Below, one piece after another: positions 24,901-34,500 of a stretch of DNA of 64,000 nucleotides. The stretch covers positions 18,012,125 through 18,076,124 of the forward strand of contig JABAKD010000016.1 in assembly GCA_012845835.1 (NCBI GenBank), read 5' to 3'. Origin of the DNA: Undaria pinnatifida. Its lineage: Eukaryota > Sar > Phaeophyceae > Laminariales > Alariaceae. The notes beneath the pieces are model-generated. The model was not told where the DNA came from, ran no database searches, and saw only the letters and a program-made list of their open reading frames with translations. The position numbers and the translations under genes are program-made. Position 1 is the first letter of the stretch. Every line of letters starts with the position of its first letter.

Positions 24901-26302
24901 TGGTGCCCGATTTCGAGGCGGAGAGAGCGGAGGCGGCGGCGGCGGCGGAGGTGGTGGAAGAGGAAGGGGACGCGTGGGGTTTCACGATCAGGGAAGACGG
25001 TAGCAGCAGCGGTGGCAGCAGCAGCGACAATGTCAGCCGTGGCAGCAGCGGCAGTGGTGGCGGTAGCGATGGTGGTAACTGGTGGGAAAGGAGAGGCGGT
25101 GATGGTGGCGATGGAGATACCCGGCAGAGGGGTGCAGCGACCCCGAGGGGGGTGTTGGAGCAGTGCGCTGTGCTAGGGGCGCTGACCGCGCTGATCCCTC
25201 GCCTTTCGTCTCCGGGACTCCTGGGGTCGTTGAAGGCTGGGCCGCTGCTGGCCGGGCTTGCGGCGGCATTCGGACGCAGGGACCTGGGTGCGCGGCAGCG
25301 GGCTGTGCAGGTGGTTGTGGAGATGTACCAGGTGGGTAAGGGGTACTGGTGTTGTTCTGGCGCAGAAAATACATACCAGGTACCAAGTAAGATAGTTTGG
25401 GTGTCTCTGCGGCTTATAGCAGCAGGGTATTAGTAACTGTCGTCAGCTTGTGGTTGTTTGGAGAATTTGGGGAATCGTAAATTTCGGTTGGCGGTCGTAG
25501 ACTCCGGCTTCAGCCAGCTCGAAAGTAGGGTATACACTCTGGGGTTACCCGGGTACCGAACCTGGTTGTGTTGGTCATACTCGGGTGATTACCCGGGTAC
25601 CCAAGAGCATATACCCTACTATATCGAAAGTAAGGTATACACTATAGGGTTACCTGGGCACCTAACCTGGTTGTGTTGGTCATACTCGGATGAGTACCCG
25701 GGTACCCAAGAGCATATACCCTACTAAATCACACCGTCGATTTTTCCTCTTTTCAAAATTGTGTCTCTTCATATTCTTGTTTCCTCTGTGCACCCTGCTA
25801 TTCTCCGGTAATCATGCCTCTGTTTTCATTTTGCCTGATTTTTTTTTATTTTTTTATTGAACAGGTCCTCGAGGAAGCGCTGCTTCCGTTCCTGTCTAGC
25901 TTTCCTAAACCCCGCCTGAAGCTGATCACCATGTACATCGAGCGCCGCCAGGCGAGGGATCTCCGAGACCGAAGCGAAGACCGAAACGAAGAGCGCATCG
26001 GGGGCCCAACCGGAAGCCCAATTGGTAACGCAATCGGTACTCCAAGCGGAAATCGAAACGGAAACGGAATCGGAAACCCAATCGGAACCCCAATCGGAAA
26101 GTCAATCGGTAACCGAAACGAAGAGCAAAACGGATACCGGAATGGAACGGTCAGCGTGACCAAGCACGTATCGGAGGAGAGGAGGGGGTTGGTCGCGGCG
26201 GGGGCGGGTGCACTGGCTGACTGGGGGTCGAACCGGGCGTTTCCGGCGTCTGGCAGGGTTGGGGTTCGGTCATCCCCGGTTTTGTTCACGCCCATACGAT
26301 AA
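12331..26302 (+). CDS. CLASP: CLASP-family microtubule plus-end protein (11 exons)
   Basis: Proposed exons: 12331-12951, 13678-14241, 15572-15778, 16186-16367, 16599-16754, 19071-19206, 19672-19752, 20190-21395, 21646-21969, 22890-25331, 25865-26302. All introns are GT-AG and phases agree throughout, giving about 2,118 residues, longer than the usual 1,000-1,600 of animal and plant CLASPs. CLASPs bind tubulin through TOG domains and promote rescue and suppress catastrophe at microtubule ends, cell cortex and kinetochores. Helical HEAT/TOG segments occur in exon 1, exons 3-6, exons 9-10 and the end of exon 10. They are separated by Gly/Ser/Ala-rich, poly-Q-containing linkers. No clear SxIP EB1-binding motif was seen. 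The start is the second ATG of the open frame; 12292 is an alternative adding 13 residues. Family assignment rests on the motif pattern, not a database search. Confidence 0.85.
14734..15116 (+). pseudogene. Broken duplicate of CLASP exon 3 boundary
   Basis: AATAATGCGCACAGGTGCCG (14734-14753) repeats the acceptor and first codons of exon 3 found at 15561-15580. Then comes a SINE (14767-15074), and after it GCGTGACGTGCGCCGCGAG (about 15079-15097) continues the same exon. The copy stops after about 40 more bases. It is therefore a partial exon duplication later split by a SINE. It has no full open frame and its donor is missing. Confidence 0.75.
14767..15074 (+). mobile_element. tRNA-derived SINE, copy 3, inside the pseudo-exon
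   Basis: Full-length member with A and B boxes and an AATAAAAATAAAAA tail. It lies in CLASP intron 2, in the sense direction, and interrupts the duplicated exon 3 fragment, so the SINE is younger than that duplication. Confidence 0.85.
15428..15515 (+). repeat. Dispersed repeat R1, 3' fragment
   Basis: Matches the last 88 bases of R1 (GATCGGAGCATCACACACAG to GGAGTGTACTT). It lies in CLASP intron 2, within a segment rich in ATCGAT-like palindromes (14500-14720 and 15115-15420). Confidence 0.65.
15572..19206 (+). CDS. CLASP: CLASP exons 3-6: TOG2 (CLASP_N) domain
   Basis: Four short exons encode the most recognisable part. Markers are DWQRWVASMKRLAGVAL with FPGLLVGLV (exon 3), NRSAVAREACRCVAVLARCL (exon 4), NKSAAIRRRCLDYVMLALA (exon 5) and DADSSVRVTARRGYWVLRMR (exon 6). 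The order and spacing match the central TOG of CLASPs, including the conserved SVR..AR..YW end. Exon 4 ends phase 2 and exon 5 ends phase 2; both rejoin correctly. Exon 7 (19672-19752) is a 27-residue acidic piece. Intron 5 holds a 1.7-kb palindromic transposon and intron 2 a broken copy of exon 3. Confidence 0.85.
17047..17116 (-). repeat. Family B fragment in CLASP intron 5
   Basis: T run followed by CCTCCGGCGGATGGGGAAAA and CTCACCACACTTCCACG, the same tail block as at 300-437 and 55725-55850. Only the 3' end is present, as expected for a 5'-truncated retroposon. Confidence 0.6.
17353..19040. mobile_element. Fold-back element FB1 with SINE insertion
   Basis: A near-complete palindrome. The left arm (about 17353-18040) and right arm (about 18055-19040) are inverted copies, sharing for example AATAAGGGGCGTCCATTATG (17440s) and its complement (18930s). 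The right arm is lengthened by a SINE at 18271-18578. Without the SINE the arms are about 680 bases each with almost no spacer. No transposase frame. It fills most of CLASP intron 5 and ends about 30 bases before the exon 6 acceptor. A second copy, left arm only, is at 51716-53440. Confidence 0.8.
18271..18578 (-). mobile_element. tRNA-derived SINE, copy 4, nested in FB1
   Basis: Full-length, inverted relative to the CLASP gene, with a 16-base A tail (T run at 18271-18286). The flanks rejoin to FB1 sequence that is uninterrupted in the left arm and in the second FB1 copy near 52200, which documents the insertion. Confidence 0.87.
20190..21395 (+). CDS. CLASP: CLASP exon 8: disordered linker
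   Basis: 402 codons of Gly/Ser/Ala-rich low complexity with a run of seven glutamines, expected to be unstructured and basic. In other CLASPs such linkers bind the microtubule lattice and EB1. The exon starts after the TATGTCAG acceptor at 20180-20189, in frame with the exon 7 end, and stops at CGCCAG before GTAGGA. The opposite strand is also open for long stretches, a by-product of GGN-type codons. Confidence 0.75.
21646..25331 (+). CDS. CLASP: CLASP exons 9-10: TOG3 and C-terminal TOG
   Basis: Exon 9 (108 codons) begins WAARVEALERMLQLL and ends LMARHLSPLLPL. Exon 10 (814 codons) continues that domain with VFPTLADAKEPVRRAASRTL, then about 400 residues of Ser/Gln/Ala-rich linker. It then has a second helical array starting near MAEAARRLIAGL (about 24405) and running through RVRVEAEACLADLVPVL to QRAVQVVVEMYQ at the donor. 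This last array corresponds in position to the CLASP C-terminal domain that binds partner proteins. Confidence 0.8.
25524..25725. repeat. Two tandem 97-bp palindrome-ended units
   Basis: 25524-25620 and 25629-25725 are 97-base copies. Each starts AGTAGGGTATAC (AGTAAGGTATAC in the second) and ends TATACCCTACT, so each has inverted ends, plus an internal CCCGGGTAC motif. They lie in CLASP intron 10 and may be a tiny MITE that was tandemly duplicated. Confidence 0.7.
25865..26302 (+). CDS. CLASP: CLASP exon 11: C-terminal helix and repeat tail
   Basis: Starts after a T-rich tract and TTGAACAG. VLEEALLPFLSSFPKPRLKL completes the C-terminal helical domain. It is followed by an unusual Asn/Gly/Ile-rich tail with about ten IGN/IGT-type units (for example GNPIGTPIGKSIGN), encoded by a degenerate AATCGGNAC-like tandem repeat at about 26000-26145. 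Stop at 26300-26302. Confidence 0.75.
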   Translation, partial: VLEEALLPFLSSFPKPRLKLITMYIERRQARDLRDRSEDRNEERIGGPTGSPIGNAIGTPSGNRNGNGIGNPIGTPIGKSIGNRNEEQNGYRNGTVSVTKHVSEERRGLVAAGAGALADWGSNRAFPASGRVGVRSSPVLFTPIR

Positions 26303-28825
26303 AACAAAGGACGAGGAGGGTAACATATAGTTTGATGCGATCGCGGGTATATGTACTGGTATGTGACATGATACCTGTCAAAGAAGGGAAAAAAATTAGG
26401 AAAAAGAAAAAGTACCTGTCGTTCGCGTGTTCTATATTAAGCCTGTTACATAGCACCACCTTTAACACGAGGAGGTGCGTTATTTGTCTATCGTTCATAT
26501 AGTAGGAGCAGGTGGCCGACGCTGTGCAATAGGAGGAGGTACCCCCTTTTTTTATTACCGAGTAGATAGAGGGCACTCACGCGGGCGGCTCTCTACCTCG
26601 CGCAAAAGAAAACGGAAATAAGTATATTTGATTGTCGCAGCGGAACCAGCAATCTCTTGGCGGCTGGGGCGTGTCGCGAACCCGACAAGCGCAATATAGC
26701 TTAAGATCTGCGTAGAGGTATAGGGTAGCCATTCGCGCTAGCCTTAATGCCTTCGCAACACTGGAAACCCGTTTTGGGAGGAAATACTTGGATTTCGTAT
26801 AGGGTGAGGTTGTGGGGCTCTGAATGGGTTAAGAGTGACCCCCCTAGCGTATAGCCTTGATCGTGTAGCAGTACGAGTGTCTCCATGATGTGCGTGTATC
26901 GTACACCTACCTTCGCTGCGCTGTGAATGTACCCCCCCAATACCGCAGCACCCCGGGCTACTTGATGCGGTCCATGCTGTTGTAGCCATCATTTGTTTTC
27001 GACGTGTTTCCGTCTGAAAACTAGTATTTTTTTCAAAAAATTATAGCTGTATGTGAGTAGGAGTGTAGATTGACTGGTGTGTTTGTTTATTATGTGATTT
27101 GGTTTGATGTTTATGGTTTCTCGTTGGGGTTGGGGGGGGGGGGGGGGTAATCGTAGGTATCGCACCGAGTGGCATTTATATGTAGTGGACGTAGTGGTGG
27201 TGGCTTTTTTTGGGGGGGGGTCGTTTTTTTGTTTGCGTGTTTGCCCTTGATGTTAAGTGTTTTGTTTTGCCTGCTGGCCAGACAGGGCCGCGGTAGTAGT
27301 GCCTTATGCCCGTGGTGCCTAACCTGGCTACCTCGAAGTGCGCCCGTCGTTCTACACGATTGGGTGTTCAAGGTAATGCCTATCAGGGGCTATGACCACG
27401 CTTTTTTACACCACCAGGTAATGAACATGCCATTGTCTCTCTTCCAATCAACCATCATCTCTCAACTTACATCGACAACCTCGTATACTTTTCGCGTGTT
27501 TTGTTTTGATTTTTTTTTCGATTTCCGTTTTTCCTGTGGCCCAGCTTCGACAACATGGTTCAGATATACTTGACCTTAAACTGTAATCCGACCGTTTCGG
27601 GAAAATATTTAATGCAGCGGGAGTGTGAGGTGGATTATTAACCATTTTTTGTCGATTCTGGGCAAGCACGGGCAGTGCCTTTGGGACCCAAGTGCAGCGA
27701 CAAAACGGACTTAAGAGCGACGCGTGTGTCTTGCCATCCGTCTATAGATGAGCGCGCGGCAAACCGCGCAGTTTGTACTGCGCGCATGTCGTGAGTGGTA
27801 TAATACACGAATGAATATTGTCAGGAACATGAGCCGATGGTCGTGAGATTGCCTTCGTATATCGTCATCACTGACACCGTCATCATCATCACCACCATCA
27901 TCATTGCCACCATCGTCATAATCAATTGCCACCACTACCACTAACGCCATCGTAGATCATCATCCCCATCATCCCATAGATAGTACAGTCGGGGTAAGTT
28001 CCCCTGTAGTGCCGGGGAAACCGCTTGGCGCGACTGGAACCCGCTACAGTGTACTAGTACCAGTATCGAGATGCTATACCCCAATAGTGCCGGTGTCCGG
28101 TATACTGCCGGTATTGTTGGCTAGCATATACCGACACTAATTGGAGACCACGCCGTAGTCGTGTAGACAACTCTCCTCGCACAGCAGCTCAGACACGTTG
28201 ACTTAAATATCAAACCTCTCGTATAAAACCCGGAGCAAGCAGCTCGCGGTGCTTGGCATGGCTGATACTGGTGTAATATTGCAGTGTACCTATTTCAACC
28301 ATGGCTACGTACGGTAGGGGGAGTGCCCTCTTTTTCGCCACTGGGTTTGAGTGACTCGCCAGAGTGACTCTGCACCTCGATGTAAACAATCCTCTAGCCG
28401 TTCTTTTCCGGCGGGGTGTAGCTAACCATTCCGTGGTGGTTCCATATAAACAGCACAGAAGAGTCTTAATACCGCACGGGAATAGGGGAGTCAATCGCGC
28501 GAGTGACCCCGAGCACTGCAAAAACAGGCCCCACAAATGACCTCCCTGCCGTACGAGCCACGGTATTTGCTTTTTCCATCTTCCACCTTTATTTAGGGAT
28601 CCCACAGTTATCTGTCAAAACAAACACGAAGAGCGGTCGTATCGACCTCCTAGGAAGAGCGTGCACTGAACAGTACAACTACCATCATGCTGTGCGCATG
28701 CGTGCACATCTCCTTGTGTTCCGCTTCCGGCGCATTCCCTACCGCTACCCCAACCGCTGGGACTCCTTCGTGTCGCCGACGCAATAAGCGTCATATTATG
28801 CATGTTTTTTGTTGGTTATGTAGCA

Positions 28826-28904
28826 ACACTACCCACTGAGCTACTTGGTCACGTGACCAAGTAGCTCCGTGGGTGGTGCTATACACCCAACAGTGTTCGA
28901 CCCG
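28826..28904. repeat. Palindrome of two head-to-head tRNA D-arm-like sequences
   Basis: The centre is at 28852/28853 in GGTCACGTGACC. Reading outwards, each strand gives AAGTAGCTC(A/C)GTGGGT, which closely resembles the D-arm (A box) of tRNAs. On the + side a B-box-like GTTCGACCCG follows at 28894-28904, too close for a complete tRNA. This is likely a decayed tRNA-derived retroposon pair and not a functional tRNA. Confidence 0.5.
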
Positions 28905-30513
28905 ATTTCCCTTTAACATTCCCCAGGGGCTAAGTCCCAAAAAGGCTTCGAGTCGTCGCACCGTAGAGGTGCAGCGGAAGTTGTTCTGAACATCTAACAC
29001 AAGGAGGTCAATACCTCACCTCACCCGAAGCATTACTTCGAAGGCATTCGCTCGCGCAAACCAGCACTTCTACGCGCTAGTCCTTGAAAAAATATACACG
29101 TAGCAGGTAAAAAGTATCAGAATAACTGGTAGTTCCTCGCTTGCGGAGCTCCACCGTTTAGAAACGTTTGTCCCAGAGAGTGCAATCCACACCGTGGAAC
29201 GACTCCTCCTACAACAATACGTCCTCAACGCCCAGCCCAGAGCCACGGTGCTCGGGCTCGCAGCTCATCCTCGGACACCTATCCACGGAACGGTCCAGAA
29301 ACGAAAAAAGGATAGCATTACAGGGGATCAGGAACCGAAGAAAATAATACCTGGTACCGTACCAACAGCTAGTACGCGGCACCTTTTCAAAAAATGATCC
29401 CACACTGGTTCGCAGCAGTTTATCCACAAAAACGTGGGTGACCTTCTACACCAAAGGTCGCAAGACGTCGGCCAGATCACCGATCGATCCCCACTTTGAT
29501 GACCTATGGATCTTTCAGGGAAGATCTGTATGGTTTAGCTCATGTTATCGGGTGGGAGCCGGGAACGATCTGCATGATCTGTAAAGTTTAGCTCGTGGCA
29601 TCGGATGGGAGACGTACGATCTGCATGAGTGAAGCAAATATGTCCAGCGTTGGATCTATGTACTCTTTATATACAAGCCCTGCACAAACATCTCATAACG
29701 GCCGCTAATAAGATCTATACGATCTATATAATCTAGATCGTGATCTGTTCGAGGTGTGAAAAGGTTGGCTTGATCTGGCAAGTGATTTTCTGCTCTTGGC
29801 CACGTTGTCCTGACGAGCATGAAAAATCATATCTCTCCCTCCAATCCTACCGCACTGAAAGGCACCCCGGTCAAGTGTTATGGCATCCCCTCTTCCCCAT
29901 CGCGGCGTTATGATTTACAGCAAGTGTCCCCTCATTTCCTGGCAGGCGTTTTCGCCTGCCTAAACGAGATGAACCCGCTCCCTTATTGTCAGAATGCCAC
30001 AGGCAGACGGCAAGAACTAATACAAGCGATCTAACGTCCAAAAGCAACCCTCGTGCGGGTGACCAGTGCAGAGCCAGGAACACCCTGCATAGCAGTTGTT
30101 AGTCGGTCCCAAAGACAATACCTCCTTAAAGCTTCACAACTGGCGTATGTCTTGGCTTGACGTTTTCGGTGTTATGCGCGTCTGGTCTCCTCGCTTCGAC
30201 GGAGTATTTCGGCGGAGTGCTTTTCTTTTTCTCCTCTCACTAGTCTATTGTTTTTTCGTTAATTTTCTTGCTGATTTTCGTTCGATGCCTTCCATCGACG
30301 GAGTGTTTTTCTGTTGCTCCTACGATATCACTATCGTTTCTTCAATTTTTTTCTTGCTGATTTTCGTTCGATGCCTTCCATAGATGAGAGTGATGATAGA
30401 GAGCGTAGCAACACGCCGACCTTCGCCACCTTATACCTTCACATAAGGTGTTGGACCCCCCCCCCTCCTTACGGCGTAGCAAGGCAGAGCGGTTAGCCTG
30501 CTGCACTCATGCA

Positions 30514-30725
30514 CACATACCTACATACATACATGCATACATGCATACATACATACATACATACATACATACATACATACATACATACATACATACATAC
30601 ATACATACATAATACATACATACATACATACATACATACATACGTACGTCCTTCCACGCATCCACCTATCTATCCGTTCATTTATCCATCTATCCATCTA
30701 TCTATCCACCTATCGATCGACCCAT
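30514..30725 (+). repeat. ATAC and TATC microsatellites
   Basis: About 30 ATAC units at 30514-30641, followed by a degenerate CTATCCAT array to 30725. All reading frames through it are open by composition only. Confidence 0.85.
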
Positions 30726-31116
30726 CCATGCATGCACGAGTTCTACGATAAACGTGGCACTTTTTGTCGGACCGGCTACCTGCGCTCCTCAATCCAGGGA
30801 TCACCCACTCTCATTGTAATCCCACTTGCGCTATACTAAAGTATTGGTTGCATATCACTATTCCTAGGCCATATGAATTGCTATTATTTACTATTTTATA
30901 ACTAATTTTCAAGGGCGTCAGCCGTGAGTTCGACGAATTTCAGGTCAATACTCATCTTTGCAAGCTGGGTTGTTGGTACTCGTAATATACTATATGGGTG
31001 GTTTTTATTGGGAGATGTCCTATTTTTTGTCCACTATGATGGTAAGTGTTATTCCACCGGGTTATAGTCCCTCGGGGACTGCAAGGGGGAAAATTCCCGA
31101 AAAGAAAAGTGACTAT

Positions 31117-31225
31117 TACGGGGGACCATAGTAAATAGGACCAAATATTGTTAGTCAAAATAGGGAAATATATTGGTTTTTGTGTGTACCGTAGGTCCTA
31201 TTTACTATGGTCCCCCGTAATAGTG
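31117..31225. repeat. Hairpin with ~29-bp perfect arms
   Basis: ACTATTACGGGGGACCATAG at 31117 and its exact complement ending at 31225 enclose about 50 bases. A partial relative (STOP-containing, with TCCTATTTTTTGTCCACTATG) lies near 31018. The form is that of a MITE or of a solo palindromic terminus. Confidence 0.65.
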
Positions 31226-31542
31226 TTGCAGCATCGGCCGTACGAAGCCGCCCGGTTCGCTGAGGCCGGGGGATATAGTCCGACGCGTGTAAGGTTAGGA
31301 GCGACACGGCACGCGCACAGCGTGGTAATACTCGAACTTCTGCACGCCCTTTCCGAATTCATGATACGATCGCACTTGTCGTGCTTTTGGTCGATATTAC
31401 TGGGCCCCCAAAAGGGCCAAACGTGGCACACGATTTTGCCAAAGCTTAGTGTTTTGGGTATACGGCGAAGGTTCTCAAGTGGGAAAAAGCCTCCGAAAAT
31501 CAGGTGCGCCCCTGCTGTGTCTATGGCCATGCAATGACTCAC

Positions 31543-34500
31543 GTCTTTGACGACAGCATCGACTTTCTCGAGCTGCTCGTCGCTAACACCCTCCTCCCTC
31601 GCCGTGTCGGACTGAACGAAGACCGTCGAAAGACCCAACGACTTCGCCGCCACCAGATTCTTGAACGAGTCTTCGAACATTGCTGCAGCGACAACGCGGA
31701 GGAAGGAGAGCAGGGCGCTGAGGGGGGGAATTGAAAAAGAGAAAAAGGTAAAAAGCACACAAAAAACAAAAGAAGCTACTATAGTTTCATATGTTGTGGC
31801 CAGGAACTCGCGCAGCAAGAAAAAGACGGCTGTCGTCAACTCACCCAGGATCCAAGGACTGCACGGCATCAAATACCTACGGTCCGCTGGTCGGTGCCTA
31901 TGGACTCAAGCGTCGGTCCACATACACAGGTATACACCTATCTGGCACTGCCGTAGCTAAAAAATCTACGTAAATCTCTGCCGTCAAAGAAGCATCGAGA
32001 AGACATTGGTCCCAATACACAGCTACATATCATCCCACTATGGACGGGAACGTAAGTACCGTTGCAGTACAACTGCAGTGTTAATACCCAAACGGTCCCT
32101 ACTGTTCCGTCTATAGCGGTGCGTCGAACGAGTAGCTCTAAAAAAACGACCGTCGAAGCTTCTACTGCTATACCTGGTAAGCATCAAGACCTGGTAAGCA
32201 TCAAGGGTGGCATGGCACGTAAAATTACCGTAGCTTCTACCGCTACACCCGGTGAGCATCAAGGATGGCATGGTACCGTTGAGCAATGTATTACCTGTGC
32301 TTCGCGGGTCGGCGCCTATGGACTCGAGCACTCCGCGAAAAGCCTCGACGTCGGGTTTACACGTGTCTCCCATCGCGGTGGCACCGAACACTCCCTTAAA
32401 GTGGTGCCGAATCCCTAACAAGGAAAGCGCCTCCTGCCAATATATTTATATATTCAGCAGAAAAAGCGCCAGAGCGTGAAAACAACTCCCCTATTAATAA
32501 TACTGGAACCATACGGGGTACGCATAACAAGTCTCCGAATTCCGTATCCAATACTGGAGCCGCACGTGGGAAGGGGGAGGGGGGGGGGGTCATATCATGC
32601 ACGATTGCGGTCTATCACAAGAACGTCGTACCCGCGCAATGCCGGGACGGATCACGTCGGAGTTTCACCGGCCAGGCAGATTAGGAAAGGGGGGAAGGGG
32701 GGGGTCATTCGCCAGTGAGTGGTAACGTTTAGCCTCTTTTTTCACTGTCGTTTTGTTGTTTTCGCACCTCCGCCTCCTTTTCGTTACAGTTGGTGAAGAC
32801 GTACTTGTCCTGAGGAAGGCTTTCCAGCGCGGACAGCACTCCTTCAGGTGCCTCTTGAATGAACTCATCCACACCAGCTCTAAAACAGTGGGGGGAAGCG
32901 TTGCAACAACAATTTCAACAACCACAACAACACGACATATTATAGCATGACACAACATGACACGACACGACACGACACGACACGACACGACACGACATAA
33001 TATGACATGGGATGGCATGGAACGACACAACACCACACCACACCACACCACACGGTATGACACATGATATGACATAACGCGATATGGCACGGCATGACAT
33101 GACAAGGCAAGACAATAACGACATGATATGATGTCCAATTTCAAGGCATAACATGATAACCCGTATGATATAGCATGGTACGTCACGACCACATATGACA
33201 TGACACGACGACACGACACGACACGACACGACACGTCACGACATGACATAATATGACATGGGATGGCATCGAACGACACAACACCACACCACACCACACC
33301 ACACCACACCACACGGTATGACACATCATATGACATAACGCGATATGGCACGGAATGACATGACAAGACAAGACAATAATGACATGATACGATGTCCAAT
33401 TTCAAGGCGTAACATGATAACCCGTATGATATAGCATGGTACGTCACGACCACATATGACATGACATCACGACACGACACGACACGACACGACACGACAC
33501 GACACGACACGACACGACACGACACGACACGACACGACACGACACGACACGACACGACACGACACGACACGACACGACACGACACGACACGACACGACAC
33601 GACACGACATGACATAATATGACATGGGATGGCATGGAACGACACCACACCACACCACACCACACCACACGGTATGACACATTATATGACATAACGCGAT
33701 ATGGCACGGAATGACATGACAAGACAAGACAATAATGACATGATACGATGTCCAATTTCAAGGCGTAACATGATAACCCGTATGGTATAGCATGGTACGT
33801 CACGACCACATATGACACGACGACACGACACGACACGACACGACACGACACGACACGACACGACACGACACGACACGACACGACACGACACGACACGACA
33901 CGACACGAAAGGACATGAGAGTCATGCAACGGTAGAGGGCATACTACGGTACAATCTCTCAGCTCCCTACAACATGAGGAGCTCTCGTACCGAAACTGAT
34001 CTTAACCAACAACCGGCATTGACAAAACAACACAACAACATGCGAGCAACCCCAGTAGCAATTCCGTGGGCAAGGCACAAGGAAAGGGGGAGGGGGGGGG
34101 TCGCAATTGTAACGTAAAAATTTGCTACAAGTTACGTCCCTTCACTATGTGTGGACCATGGTTGAACGTCGGTGTGTGGGGGGGGGGGGTGGGCGACGTC
34201 CAACAGCGCCCCTAAACCTCTTGGCTTTGGTAGGGGCGCGAAAACGCAACTGGGACTTAAATGTACTGTGTAGCTTACACACCGGAACGTCATGTTAGGC
34301 ACTTCCAGGCAAAAACAGGATCCACAATCCAGTCTGTTCGAGGCCAGTGCCATGTCAACGAATGGGGATTGCAGCCCTTTTACGCCTCGGTCAGATCACG
34401 ATCTAGATCCTACAGCTCATATAGATAATATATATCATACATATCATACAGATATCTACAGTAAAACCTGTATCTGCCGTTATGATACATAGTGCAGGAT

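Larger units (their letters stand above)
26303..31542. other. Intergenic region between CLASP and nucleotidase
   Basis: No gene was recognised. It contains a CAT/CAC microsatellite near 27880-27950, a tandem duplication around 29519-29628 with GATCTG motifs, a duplicated CTTGCTGATTTTCGTTCGAT block (about 30268 and 30353), and the tRNA-like palindrome, ATAC microsatellite and hairpin listed separately. The last exon of the - strand nucleotidase may lie here undetected. Confidence 0.5.

Noticed and set aside
30509-30751. Thr/His/Ile-rich frame
   Set aside because: Translation of the ATAC microsatellite.
32665-33929. Long - strand open frames (up to 332 codons) reading SCRVV repeats
   Set aside because: They come from the CGACA pentamer, which has no stop in several frames. 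No start context or non-repeat domain.
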